NCBI GenBank assembly: GCA_910574805.1
Contig: CAJTCV010000012.1
Span: forward strand, 62,001 to 126,000
Length of the DNA: 64,000 bases
DNA from: Lachnospiraceae bacterium
GTDB lineage: Bacteria > Bacillota > Clostridia > Lachnospirales > Lachnospiraceae
Reading direction: 5' to 3'
In this document: piece by piece, positions 54,677 to 62,119 of the stretch
Position numbering within the stretch: the stretch's first letter is position 1
Layout of the letters: each line of letters opens with the position of its first letter
Translations under genes and position numbers: made by a program
Notes under the pieces: model-generated
Databases searched by the model: none
The model's input: only the letters and a program-made list of their open reading frames with translations
Told to the model about the DNA's origin: nothing

Positions 54677-55770
54677 GGGCGAACTGCTGTTCATTCCCAC
54701 AAACTTACACAACCAGATAAGGCAGATCGGCAGCAGGCGGGAACCTGCTAAAACCTGCTGTCCGTGGATATATGACGGGCTGGCAGCAGGCGACACCCCA
54801 ACAAAACCCAACATTTCCGCCTATACAACCGGGACGCAGGCGGGGCAGGTCAGAGCCAGGGCAGCAGGCGTACAGGATCACCGGCAGCAGGACAGGCCGG
54901 GAGCGTTCCTGTTATCTGGTAAAACTTACAAAACTGTACACAAAAAAAGGACTACCGCCGGATGCAGAGAAAAGCAGAACAAAAAAAGGTTTCTGCCTGC
55001 TGCCCGGAATCTGGCATATCTGACACCCTAAAAGAGTCTTCCGCTGCCGGAGAGGCCGGTCCTGCTGCCGGATTTTGCAAAATGCGCGAAAGTGCGCACG
55101 AAAAAAAATCCTGCTACCTGTTTAGAGATTTTAGAGGCCCTAAAAGGAGATGCGCCCCCAGATCAGGGAGTCATCCGGGCAGATCGGGCGTGCCGGATGT
55201 TGAATTGTTGCAAAAAGTGGCACAAAAAAAAGGATGCCTGCGGAGTGGGGGGACACTGGCAGCAGGCTCCCTAAATCGTGCAAAAGTGTGCAGTAAAAAA
55301 AGACCCGTGATTCCAGATCGGAACGGCAGATCAGATGTTACATTGTGACAAAATGTTACACAAAAAAAGGGGTGGATAAATTGGACACCCCCTGCAGCTA
55401 TGGTAAACGTCGTCCGAAAAACGGACATCGATTGTCGAAAATTCGACCGTCACCGGATCGGCGCTCTGTCCTCACAAATGTAACACCCTAAAAAGGGGGC
55501 TGTCCGAAAAACGGACGCTTGAGGTTTGTCAGAAAAACGGACGAAGGGGAGCCGGGGGGGGGCGCTTCTGTACCATGCTACCAGGGGTTTCTCCGTAATC
55601 TTTTCCCAAAAGCGGGTAGCGACCCTAAAATCGCGCAACCTGTACCTGAAAGTACGCTTTGACATGACACATCAGATCGGCGGCTATGGTACGAAATTCG
55701 TCGCATCAAAACCGCTTTCCAGAAATGGAAGCCGGGGACGGTGGGACGCTTGCCCACATATCGCCGGGGG
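54677..55770. other. 1.1-kb non-coding region with repeat cluster 2 and palindromes
   Basis: No convincing gene; the longer open frames are chance readings through repeats. It contains five or six copies of the A-tract motif (54,925-55,371), six exact copies of GGCAGCAGGC or its complement, ACACCCTAAAA words (55,022, 55,483), and palindromes GTCCGAAAAACGGAC (about 55,408 and 55,502). A segment at about 55,590-55,665 resembles sequences I have seen beside mobilisation genes and may be an origin of transfer; that is a weak suggestion. Confidence 0.5.
54925..55371 (+). repeat. A-tract repeat, cluster 2 (five to six copies)
   Basis: Copies at about 54,926 (TTAC/GTAC), 55,082 (GCGC/GCGC), 55,207 (TTGC/TGGC), 55,278 (GTGC/GTGC) and 55,345 (TGAC/TTAC), each with half-sites 10 bp apart and followed by A7 or A8; a shorter one at about 54,974. 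All face the same way as cluster 1. Letters in the half-sites vary between copies but mostly agree within a copy. Confidence 0.75.
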
Positions 55771-55992
55771 TTATTCCTTATCAGGTGTGGAGCTGGGGGA
55801 GGGCTGGGCGTTGTCGCGCTCCATCGTCTCATTGATCGCACGAATAATAAATGGGGTAAGCTTTTCCCCATGTTTCTCTGCATGTTCTCTTATGACAGCC
55901 TTTTGACCTTTAGGAACACGAAACTTTATTTCGTCCAGCTTTTCTTTCATGTAATTCATTGTGTATTCTTTTTGTTTCTGATTGTACGTCAT
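55771..55992 (-). CDS. ribbon-helix-helix DNA-binding protein
   Basis: 73 residues from 55,992. The pattern KLDEIKFRVPKGQKAVIREHAEKHGEKLTPFIIRAINETMERD is a ribbon-helix-helix fold as in Arc/MetJ-type repressors and mobilisation accessory proteins. It is divergent from the HIRAN gene, and the palindromic sites between them are probably its own operators. Confidence 0.75.
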   Translation of the reverse strand: MTYNQKQKEYTMNYMKEKLDEIKFRVPKGQKAVIREHAEKHGEKLTPFIIRAINETMERDNAQPSPSSTPDKE

Positions 55993-56080
55993 GAATGACA
56001 CCTTCTTTCTTTTGGATTCATGGGGTCGGTAAAATAAAGACACCTTCTCCATTATAAGGCTATTATATCATAAATATCAA

Positions 56081-56157
56081 TAGGGGACTATATGAATAAT
56101 TCACAAAATTAGGGGACTAATTTTGGTGAAAACGTCAATGGAATAATTAGGGGACTA
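56081..56157. promoter_or_regulatory. three TAGGGGACTA operators between divergent genes
   Basis: Copies at 56,081-56,090, 56,110-56,119 and 56,148-56,157; the last two extend to TTAGGGGACTAAT, with inverted arms TTAG and CTAA. One overlaps the -35 region of the ribbon-helix-helix gene (-10 at 56,062-56,067, minus strand), another the spacer of the HIRAN promoter (-10 TATAAT at 56,162-56,167). This is the layout of an autoregulated switch. Confidence 0.65.
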
Positions 56158-56197
56158 ATGATATAATAGAACCATCAAAAGAAAGGAGCCACAAAAA

Positions 56198-56635
56198 ATG
56201 AAGCAGATAACGAACATCAGAAAGGCCGTGTGCGTCATGGCTAACCAGTTGAAAAAGGCTGGCTATTCCTTATCAGATGCTTTCAGGAAGGCATGGCGGA
56301 GAGTAAAGTTCTCAATGACCATTCGGGCAGCAGGAACAAGCTTTGAGAACAGGCAGGAGCGGTTAAGCTTCCTGAGACAGTTCAGCCCGGAGGATTTAAG
56401 CGTAACTTTAGAGAGGGAACCTGATAACAGATACGATCAGAACGCAATCCGCATTGTGGTACATATTCACAGCATCAGACGCCGGGCAGTGATCGGGTAC
56501 GTTCCCAAAGGGCTTGCACGGGAGCTGGCGAAGGTGATCGACATGGGAATCAAGGTAAAGGCTACCTTGATGCAGATCATCGGCGGGTACAGTTACAAAG
56601 AAAGCCTGGGCGCGCTGGTGAACATCACAATATGA
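56198..56635 (+). CDS. HIRAN-domain protein
   Basis: 145 residues with a C-terminal HIRAN domain (AAGTSFENRQERLSFLRQF, LEREPDNRYDQNAIRIVV, VIGYVPKGLARELAKVIDMG). HIRAN domains recognise DNA ends or stalled forks. AAAGGAG precedes the ATG. First gene of the operon that ends with the integrase. Confidence 0.82.
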   Translation: MKQITNIRKAVCVMANQLKKAGYSLSDAFRKAWRRVKFSMTIRAAGTSFENRQERLSFLRQFSPEDLSVTLEREPDNRYDQNAIRIVVHIHSIRRRAVIGYVPKGLARELAKVIDMGIKVKATLMQIIGGYSYKESLGALVNITI

Positions 56636-56649
56636 TGGGCGGTGATCGG

Positions 56650-56826
56650 ATGACCGAAAAAGACCTTGCAGACATGATAAAAGCCGAGGAGAAGCGGCTG
56701 AAGCTCCACGACCCAGAGTTCCTGCAGAGACACCGGGAGATCATGGAGACGGCGGACAGGATGCGCCGGGAGAATAAAAAATGCCTCTGCCAGACTGGAC
56801 CTCTGACAAAGGCGGGCAACCCGTAA
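56650..56826 (+). CDS. small hypothetical protein
   Basis: 58 residues, charged and helical (MTEKDLADMIKAEEKRLKLHDPEFLQRHREIM), from 56,650. Unknown; seen as an orphan between HIRAN and integrase genes. Confidence 0.45.
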   Translation: MTEKDLADMIKAEEKRLKLHDPEFLQRHREIMETADRMRRENKKCLCQTGPLTKAGNP

Positions 56827-56889
56827 ACCATGCAAAACGGGGTATGCAGGCAGTATAACACGCCTGCTGCCCCTCTGTAAAGGAGTAAA

Positions 56890-57393
56890 ATGCATAAAAT
56901 TATTGATGAAAATTTAAGAATCGCTTCCTGTAGTATAGGGGACTTAACTCCTAAGATGGTATCAGAATTTCTTGTACAATGGGAGGATGGGGCAGAGATC
57001 GGTTCCCTGACCATGTTTTTTGACAGAAGAAAAGGCTATCTGGTATTGAATACAGATAATAAAAATTATGATTTTTACTTGGAGCTGACAAGAAAATACC
57101 TTGAAGCAGATGAGGATACAGCGGACGAGATCAGGAAAAAAGCGCCGGGGCGTTATGAAGAAACAATGGAGATTCTTGACAGCTTCAGGAGATACAGAAG
57201 TATAGCCGATGAAATGGAGATAATCGGGCATCATGGTCTTGTGTATGGAGACAGTCCTCATGGAAAGATTCTTCAGGCTATCATGGGCAAACGCTCCGCA
57301 CCTGTTTTTCAGGTATCAATGGCCTATCGTTACGGCGTGATCTGCGGAAAGCGGGAAGAGCGGGCCAGAAGAAAGAGAGGGCAGCAGGCATGA
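56890..57393 (+). CDS. hypothetical protein
   Basis: 167 residues from 56,890 (AAAGGAG upstream). Mixed alpha/beta, basic C-terminus (REERARRKRGQQA). No family recognised. Its last codons contain one copy of the GGCAGCAGGC word, and its stop overlaps the next start. Confidence 0.5.
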   Translation: MHKIIDENLRIASCSIGDLTPKMVSEFLVQWEDGAEIGSLTMFFDRRKGYLVLNTDNKNYDFYLELTRKYLEADEDTADEIRKKAPGRYEETMEILDSFRRYRSIADEMEIIGHHGLVYGDSPHGKILQAIMGKRSAPVFQVSMAYRYGVICGKREERARRKRGQQA

Positions 57394-58124
57394 TTGAGAT
57401 TTTAAATGCAGTACATAACATTGTATCTGTCAGCCCGGAGGACCTTCCGGAGCATCCGCGGGAAAGGCAGACAATTTACTATTCGGATAAAAAAGACATG
57501 GTCGTGATTGCCGGATGGGGAGACGATACAGGGAGGATTGCGGAAATGATTGTCAATTATCTGGAACTCTCTCCGGAAGGAAAGCAGAAGGCGGAGGAAT
57601 ATTTCCTGTCATCCGGGGAAGATTTCGGCATCAGAATAAACAATATGCTTAAAGAGATCGCCCGGATACGCCGGGAGAAAGGACAGTTCACCATGCGGAC
57701 AGATGAAATCAGAATCTTTCCATGTTTCGCAGACCATCCCCCGAAGCCGGAGAAGATGGAGAACAAAGACCTGTATTATCAGGCGCACGACTCTTTTGAG
57801 TCGGAGATCATCATTGACGGGGCCGGGAACCTGATAGACGGATACACAAGCTACCTTCTGGCAGTACGGTATGGAATATCTCACGTTTCCGTGAGGTACG
57901 GCAGGCGGCAGACCATCACAGCGGCGCACAGGCCGGGCGGGACGCTCTACCGCTGGGAGCTTCCGGGGCTTCTGGTGGGGAAGATTCATCCGGGCGATAA
58001 AGTCACGGTACAGACTGCCAGAGGCTACAGGAGAGTCACTGTAGAGGCGGTGGAGGAATATGCCGGGCAGGGGCCGGAACCGCTTAAGATGGTGGTAAGA
58101 AAAGGCAGGATGCGGAGAAGGTAA
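57390..58124 (+). CDS. ParB-nuclease-like hypothetical protein
   Basis: 244 residues. The middle (SEIIIDGAGNLIDGYTSYLLAVRYGISHVSVRYGRRQ) follows the ParB/sulfiredoxin-fold pattern (D-GNLIDG-Y--YLLA---GI--V-V). The C-terminal GDKVTVQTARGYRRVTVEAVEEY is a small beta domain found in DUF5839-type proteins. It could be a DNA-binding accessory protein. Coupled by ATGA to the gene before. Confidence 0.5.
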   Translation: MIEILNAVHNIVSVSPEDLPEHPRERQTIYYSDKKDMVVIAGWGDDTGRIAEMIVNYLELSPEGKQKAEEYFLSSGEDFGIRINNMLKEIARIRREKGQFTMRTDEIRIFPCFADHPPKPEKMENKDLYYQAHDSFESEIIIDGAGNLIDGYTSYLLAVRYGISHVSVRYGRRQTITAAHRPGGTLYRWELPGLLVGKIHPGDKVTVQTARGYRRVTVEAVEEYAGQGPEPLKMVVRKGRMRRR

Positions 58125-58137
58125 AGAGAACAGGGAC

Positions 58138-58166
58138 GGCAGCAGGGAATATATACGCCTGCTGCC
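58138..58166 (+). promoter_or_regulatory. hairpin made of two inverted repeat words before the integrase
   Basis: GGCAGCAGG (58,138) pairs with CCTGCTGCC (58,158) around an 11-base loop, 30 bases before the integrase start. It could slow transcription into the integrase gene or be a paired protein-binding site. Confidence 0.5.
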
Positions 58167-58195
58167 AGTCCTGGCATGATAGAAAGGCGGTAAGT

Positions 58196-59341
58196 ATGGC
58201 AGAGAAGAAGTTACCAAAGGGCGTGACATTGAGGAAAGACGGGCGGTATATGGGGCGGGTCCAGATCAATGGTGAAAGAGTGAGTCTCTACAGTGATAAG
58301 CTCTCTGACCTGATAAATCAGATGGAAGATGTCAAATACCAGATGAAGCATGGTTTTTATTGCAGGCCAAAGGAAATTCGGGTAGATGAATGGTTCAATA
58401 CATGGATTGACGAGTACAAATCGTTACAATGTAAGTCACAAACTATAAGACTGTATCGGAATACATACAAGAGATATATTCAGGAGCCGATCGGGAGAAA
58501 GAAAGTTACAGACGTTAAACCGGCAGTCCTGCAGAAGATCATAAATGGCATCCATAAGGCAGGATATTCCAGATCAATCATAACATCCGTTCAGACGATT
58601 ATAAAAGGCATGTTTCTTCAGGCGCTGCGGGATGGTATTATAATCAATAATCCTGCAAAGAATCTGACACTGCCGAGATTTAGAAAAGTAGTGAAGGAAG
58701 AACGCCGGGTTATGAGCAAAGAAGAGACAGACATATTCCTGAAGTATGCGGAGAAGTCTGCCTATTATGATTATTACCGGCTGGCACTTTGCACGGGACT
58801 CCGAATCAATGAGGCGTTTGCTCTGCAATGGGATGATATAGACTGGAAAAGAAAGATGATCTGTATAAAAGGGACGCTGGTATATGAATCTGGACAGGGA
58901 GTGAGGAAAGACAGCACGAAGACTGTTGCCGGATTCCGTGAAATTCCCATGATTGATGCATCCGAAAGTCTGCTGAAAATATTACGGAAGAAGAGAGCGA
59001 AGACACGCATATTACTTGGGCAGAACTGGAAGGAGAGAGAGGGGCTGGAAAATTTAGTCTTATTCAATGCTTTCGGCAGCAGTCTTTGTGATACGAATGT
59101 TCGTAAAGATATTAATCGGATTGTGGAGAGAATCAATCACGATGGTATAAAATTTAAACATGTCACACCACACACATTTCGTCATACATTCGCCACAAGA
59201 GGACTGGAAGCCGGGATTCCGTTGAAAGTCATGCAGACGATTCTTGGACACAGCAGTCTTTCCATGACGGCAGATTTATACAGTCATGTTCTGCCAGACA
59301 CCAAAGCAGAAGAAATGAAGAAATTACAGGGGATCATCTGA
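58196..59341 (+). CDS. int: tyrosine site-specific integrase
   Basis: 381 residues: N-terminal AP2-like arm-binding domain (GVTLRKDGRYMGRVQINGERVSLYSD), SAM-like core-binding domain, and catalytic domain with ALCTGLRINEA (first Arg), HTFRHTFATRGLE (HxxR), GHSSLSMTADLYSHV (His and Tyr nucleophile). It belongs to the Tn916/phage integrase group. It lies next to the right attachment site, whose target is the end of the rlmI-like gene. Confidence 0.94.
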   Translation: MAEKKLPKGVTLRKDGRYMGRVQINGERVSLYSDKLSDLINQMEDVKYQMKHGFYCRPKEIRVDEWFNTWIDEYKSLQCKSQTIRLYRNTYKRYIQEPIGRKKVTDVKPAVLQKIINGIHKAGYSRSIITSVQTIIKGMFLQALRDGIIINNPAKNLTLPRFRKVVKEERRVMSKEETDIFLKYAEKSAYYDYYRLALCTGLRINEAFALQWDDIDWKRKMICIKGTLVYESGQGVRKDSTKTVAGFREIPMIDASESLLKILRKKRAKTRILLGQNWKEREGLENLVLFNAFGSSLCDTNVRKDINRIVERINHDGIKFKHVTPHTFRHTFATRGLEAGIPLKVMQTILGHSSLSMTADLYSHVLPDTKAEEMKKLQGII

Positions 59342-59345
59342 CAAA

Positions 59346-59366
59346 TGGTGTCAAAGTGGTGTCAAA
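59346..59366 (+). repeat. integrase arm-type site, right
   Basis: The same 21 bp as at 43,585-43,605: two direct TGGTGTCAAA words, starting five bases after the integrase stop. Confidence 0.75.
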
Positions 59367-59377
59367 CCATTAAAAAA

Positions 59378-59412
59378 GCTTTCCGGATACTTTTCATAAA
59401 GTCCCGGAAAGC
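59378..59412 (+). terminator. integrase terminator
   Basis: GCTTTCCGG pairs with CCGGAAAGC, with A-rich left flank and CTTTGTTT on the right. The right half (CCGGAAAGCCTTT.TTTACGC.GTTTTTCT) also occurs at 43,413-43,442, which identifies that piece as the right end of the older relic element. Confidence 0.75.
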
Positions 59413-59447
59413 CTTTGTTTACGCCGTTTTTCTGATTTCCATATCCT

Positions 59448-60650
59448 TTACAACTCTTCACACACCTGAAAAATATAAAATTTCAGATAATAGGACTGAT
59501 CCGCCGCCCACAGGATCGGGTGGTCGCAGGCCTGGGTGCGGAATTCCACCTGGCGGAGCCGCTTGTGCGCACTCCTGGCCGCTTCCAGCAGGGTCTTCCG
59601 GAACAGGTCGGGGTCCATAAAATGGGAGCAGGAGCAGGTGGCGAGAAATCCTCCGTCCCGGACCAGCCGCATGCCCCGGAAATTGATCTCCCGATAGCCT
59701 CTGACGGCATTTTTGACGGAGCTTCTGGATTTGGTAAAGGCAGGTGGGTCCAGGATGACCACGTCGTAGGATTCTCCCTCCTGTTCCAGGCAGGGCAGCA
59801 GCTCGAACACATCGGCGCACTGGAAAGTTACCCGGTCCTCCACGCCGTTAAGCCGGGCGTTTTCCTCTGCCTGCAGGCAGCCCGTCTCGGAGGCGTCGAC
59901 GCCCAGGACGCTGACAGCGCCTGCGACGGCGGCATTCAGGGCGAAGGATCCCGTATGGGTGAAACAGTCCAGCACTTTTTTGCCTTTGCAGAGGCGCTGC
60001 ACAGCCAGACGGTTGTATTTCTGGTCCAGGAAGAAGCCGGTCTTCTGCCCGTCTTCCACATTCACCAGATAGCGCACGCCGTTTTCCAGAATCTCTACTT
60101 TCGTGTCAAAAGACTCTCCGATAAATCCTTTCAGACGTTCCATTCCTTCCTGCTCCCGGACTTTGGCGTCGCTCCGTTCATAGATCCCGCGGATACAGAT
60201 CCCGTCCTCGGCCAGTACGCGCTTCAGGATCTCCAGGATGGGGAGTTTCAGCCTGTCAATTCCCAGAGCGAGAGATTCCACCACCAGCACATCAGAAAAT
60301 TTATCCACCACCAGACCAGGCAGAAAATCCGCTTCGCCGAAAATGAGCCGGCAGCAGCCGGTATCACACACCGATTTCCGGTAGTTCCACGCGTCTCTCA
60401 CCCGGCGTTCCAGAAATGCTTCATCAATGAGATGTTCTTTTTGGCGGGACATAAGGCGCACCCGGATCTTCGAGTGTATATTGATAAAACCGTATCCCAT
60501 AAAATACCCGTCAAAATCGTGAACAGTCACCAGATCACCATTTTCAAAAGCACCCAGGACGCTTTCGATCTCGTTGTCATAGATCCACATTCCCCCTGCT
60601 TTGACGGTGCGGCCTTCCCCCTTTTTCAGCGTGACGATTGTATGATACAT
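59448..60650 (-). CDS. rlmI: RlmI-like 23S rRNA methyltransferase
   Basis: 400 residues: an N-terminal PUA domain (KAGGMWIYDNEIESV), a linker, then a class I methyltransferase with KVLDCFTHTGSFALNAA, VVILDPPAF and the conserved CSCSHFMDP. RlmI adds a methyl group to a cytosine of 23S rRNA; the exact target in this organism is inferred. Its 3' end is the attachment site of the element: the last 11 residues KFYIFQVCEEL are supplied by the element and the protein stays complete. Confidence 0.88.
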   Translation of the reverse strand: MYHTIVTLKKGEGRTVKAGGMWIYDNEIESVLGAFENGDLVTVHDFDGYFMGYGFINIHSKIRVRLMSRQKEHLIDEAFLERRVRDAWNYRKSVCDTGCCRLIFGEADFLPGLVVDKFSDVLVVESLALGIDRLKLPILEILKRVLAEDGICIRGIYERSDAKVREQEGMERLKGFIGESFDTKVEILENGVRYLVNVEDGQKTGFFLDQKYNRLAVQRLCKGKKVLDCFTHTGSFALNAAVAGAVSVLGVDASETGCLQAEENARLNGVEDRVTFQCADVFELLPCLEQEGESYDVVILDPPAFTKSRSSVKNAVRGYREINFRGMRLVRDGGFLATCSCSHFMDPDLFRKTLLEAARSAHKRLRQVEFRTQACDHPILWAADQSYYLKFYIFQVCEEL

Positions 60651-60738
60651 ATTGCATAGAACTCCTTTTCCCTGTGTAGTTAAAACCAGTGTATCGGCTT
60701 TTTCCGGTTATGTCAAGGAAAGAGCGTACATGGAAAAG

Positions 60739-60767
60739 GTATAAGGCGTACGAAATGTGGTTATACT
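60739..60767 (+). promoter_or_regulatory. candidate sigma-G promoter of the spore protein gene
   Basis: GTATAA (60,739-60,744), 16-bp gap, TTATACT (60,761-60,767), resembling a forespore promoter. It lies 29 bases before the start of a spore protein. Confidence 0.4.
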
Positions 60768-60795
60768 TCCTGTAAAAGTAAAGGAGTGTAGGAAA

Positions 60796-60996
60796 ATGGA
60801 AGAAAACAAAAATCTTGATTTTGAAAAACTGGAGCCCCACGACAGGCTGAAATATGAGATTGCAGAAGAGCTGGGGCTTTTGGACAAGGTGCGGGAGGGC
60901 GGCTGGAAAGCCCTTTCTTCCAGAGAGACCGGACGGATCGGCGGGATGATCAGCCGGCGCAGAAAGGCCCGGGAAAAAGAGGAAAGAGGCTCCTGA
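60796..60996 (+). CDS. small acid-soluble spore protein, alpha/beta type
   Basis: 66 residues. LKYEIAEELGLLDKVREGGW followed by LSSRETGRIGGMISRR is the alpha/beta small acid-soluble protein pattern: E-x-A-x-E-L-G with the germination-protease site, then S/T-x-x-x-G-x-x-G-G-x-M. It would coat spore DNA and protect it from UV. AAAGGAG precedes the ATG at 60,796. Confidence 0.8.
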   Translation: MEENKNLDFEKLEPHDRLKYEIAEELGLLDKVREGGWKALSSRETGRIGGMISRRRKAREKEERGS

Positions 60997-61028
60997 GCAG
61001 TCTGAAGGCTGCCCTTTACAGGAGCTGC

Positions 61029-61730
61029 TCAGATCACCAGCGGCTCCTGATAGTCGCTGCCCAGTATTTGTTTCTTTTTCTGCTGGAATTCCCAGAAATA
61101 ATTCTCCCGGACATCGGACCAGGCATGTGCCTTCTGATCATATACCTGAATATATCCCGGCCGGCTGGGGTGCTTCCGGACCGTATTGGTCAGATATTCG
61201 GTTCCGGTGAGAGGATTGATATCTCCCTCGGGCTTCTGCTTCCGGAAGATCTCCGGAATCTCAAAGGAGGCAAGTCCGAATCCGTCCTCTCCCGGAGACG
61301 GGGCCGCCGGCGAAGGTTCCTCTTCGGTCAGAGCCGCGTTGTCAGAGATTTTCTCCGGCATATCCTCAGCATCTGCGCCATAGATATCAGGGAATTCCTG
61401 CATACTGCCGGCAGGGAGCATATTTTGATAAAGAGGCAGTCTGCCCGGCTGCAGAAGCTGTGCAGCAAGTTCTGTCGGCATCGGCTGTGTGTATTCCGGG
61501 AACGATGCGGCAGTCGACGGCTCCAGTTGAATAGATACCCGGCAGCCCAGGAGCGCCGCCAGCACGCGCATATCCTGTTCCGGAAAATTGTCCCGTTTCA
61601 GCCGCTGGGTCAGGTTTTGCCGGGACATCTTATTGCCTGTGGCGGCTTCGTAGCGGTCTGCCAGCTCCTGTATGGTCATATGGCTTCTGCTCAGTAAGAT
61701 TTTGATCTGCTCTCCAAATGTAAGTTCCAT
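61029..61730 (-). CDS. helix-turn-helix protein with Pro/Glu-rich linker
   Basis: 233 residues: an N-terminal phage-repressor-like helix-turn-helix (MTIQELADRYEAATGNKMSRQNLTQRLKR) followed by a long disordered, acidic linker and a C-terminal motif (INPLTGTEYLTNTVRKHPSRPGYIQVYDQKAHAWSDV). This family is conserved in Lachnospiraceae, function unknown. Confidence 0.7.
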   Translation of the reverse strand: MELTFGEQIKILLSRSHMTIQELADRYEAATGNKMSRQNLTQRLKRDNFPEQDMRVLAALLGCRVSIQLEPSTAASFPEYTQPMPTELAAQLLQPGRLPLYQNMLPAGSMQEFPDIYGADAEDMPEKISDNAALTEEEPSPAAPSPGEDGFGLASFEIPEIFRKQKPEGDINPLTGTEYLTNTVRKHPSRPGYIQVYDQKAHAWSDVRENYFWEFQQKKKQILGSDYQEPLVI

Positions 61731-61807
61731 AGAGTACCTCGTCTAACATTCTGGTTTTTCCATTATACCCCATGTTTCGACAAAATAAAACAGAAAAATT
61801 TCTTAAT

Positions 61808-62119
61808 TCAGATCGGCGTAAAATGGTCCACCTTCATGCTGCAGACGATGGCCTGGGCTTCGGTTTTCAGGCCGTGTTTTTCGGTGACGGCGTCCATGAT
61901 CCGGTTGCGCAGGTCATTGGGGACGATGACGGCAATGGTCTCTTTTTCGGTCTGGAGGGAGATGCCGTGATAAGTTTCCAGCGCTTTTACACCGCTCCAT
62001 CTGGCCCGGAGGATCGTGCCGCCTCTTGCGCCCAGACTTCTGGCGGTCTTCAATACCGTTTCCGTATAACCCTGATTGACGCTGATAAGGATCAGGGTGT
62101 GTTTGTTTTCAGAGAACAT
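61808..62119 (-). CDS. P-II-like regulatory protein
   Basis: 103 residues of the P-II fold: HTLILISVNQGYTETVLKTARSLGARGGTILRARWSG, then a T-loop-like segment and EKETIAVIVPNDLRNRIMDAV. The GlnB tyrosine site is not evident. It overlaps the end of the DUF1538 gene by 28 bases; DUF1538 membrane proteins are often encoded next to such P-II proteins, so it probably controls that transporter. Confidence 0.8.
   Translation of the reverse strand: MFSENKHTLILISVNQGYTETVLKTARSLGARGGTILRARWSGVKALETYHGISLQTEKETIAVIVPNDLRNRIMDAVTEKHGLKTEAQAIVCSMKVDHFTPI

Larger units (their letters stand above)
52424..58166. repeat. dispersed 10-mer GGCAGCAGGC (13 exact copies, both strands)
   Basis: Exact copies on the plus strand begin at 52,424, 53,038, 54,729, 54,782, 54,860, 55,258 and 57,380. 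Reverse-complement copies (GCCTGCTGCC) begin at 52,871, 53,407, 53,612, 54,995, 56,862 and 58,157. One-mismatch copies are at 54,883, 55,060, 56,325 and 58,138. Nearly all lie between genes or at gene ends. One more exact copy lies at 49,112, and one outside the element at 21,839. Confidence 0.85.
43456..59483. mobile_element. 16-kb integrative element at the 3' end of the rlmI-like gene
   Basis: The element is bounded by direct repeats 43,456-43,491 and 59,448-59,483 (core CACACCTGAAA.ATATAAAA), both of which encode KFYIFQVCEEL-stop on the minus strand. It carries a tyrosine integrase at the right end, an excisionase at the left, replication genes (replisome organiser, DnaB), small phage-type genes, a tape-measure protein and a toxin locus. 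No terminase, portal, capsid, baseplate or lysis gene is present. It is therefore a deleted prophage, a phage satellite, or an unknown type of integrative element. Confidence 0.9.

Noticed and set aside
54962-55348. Plus-strand frame containing ELLQKVAQKKGCLRSGG, resembling the C-terminus of RbgA-type GTPases
   Set aside because: The match covers about 16 residues, falls on one repeat copy, and the rest of the frame shows no GTPase sequence. Treated as chance.
55526-55906. Open frame of 126 codons on the plus strand
   Set aside because: It runs through palindromes and the complement of the ribbon-helix-helix gene, has no ribosome site and no protein-like conservation.
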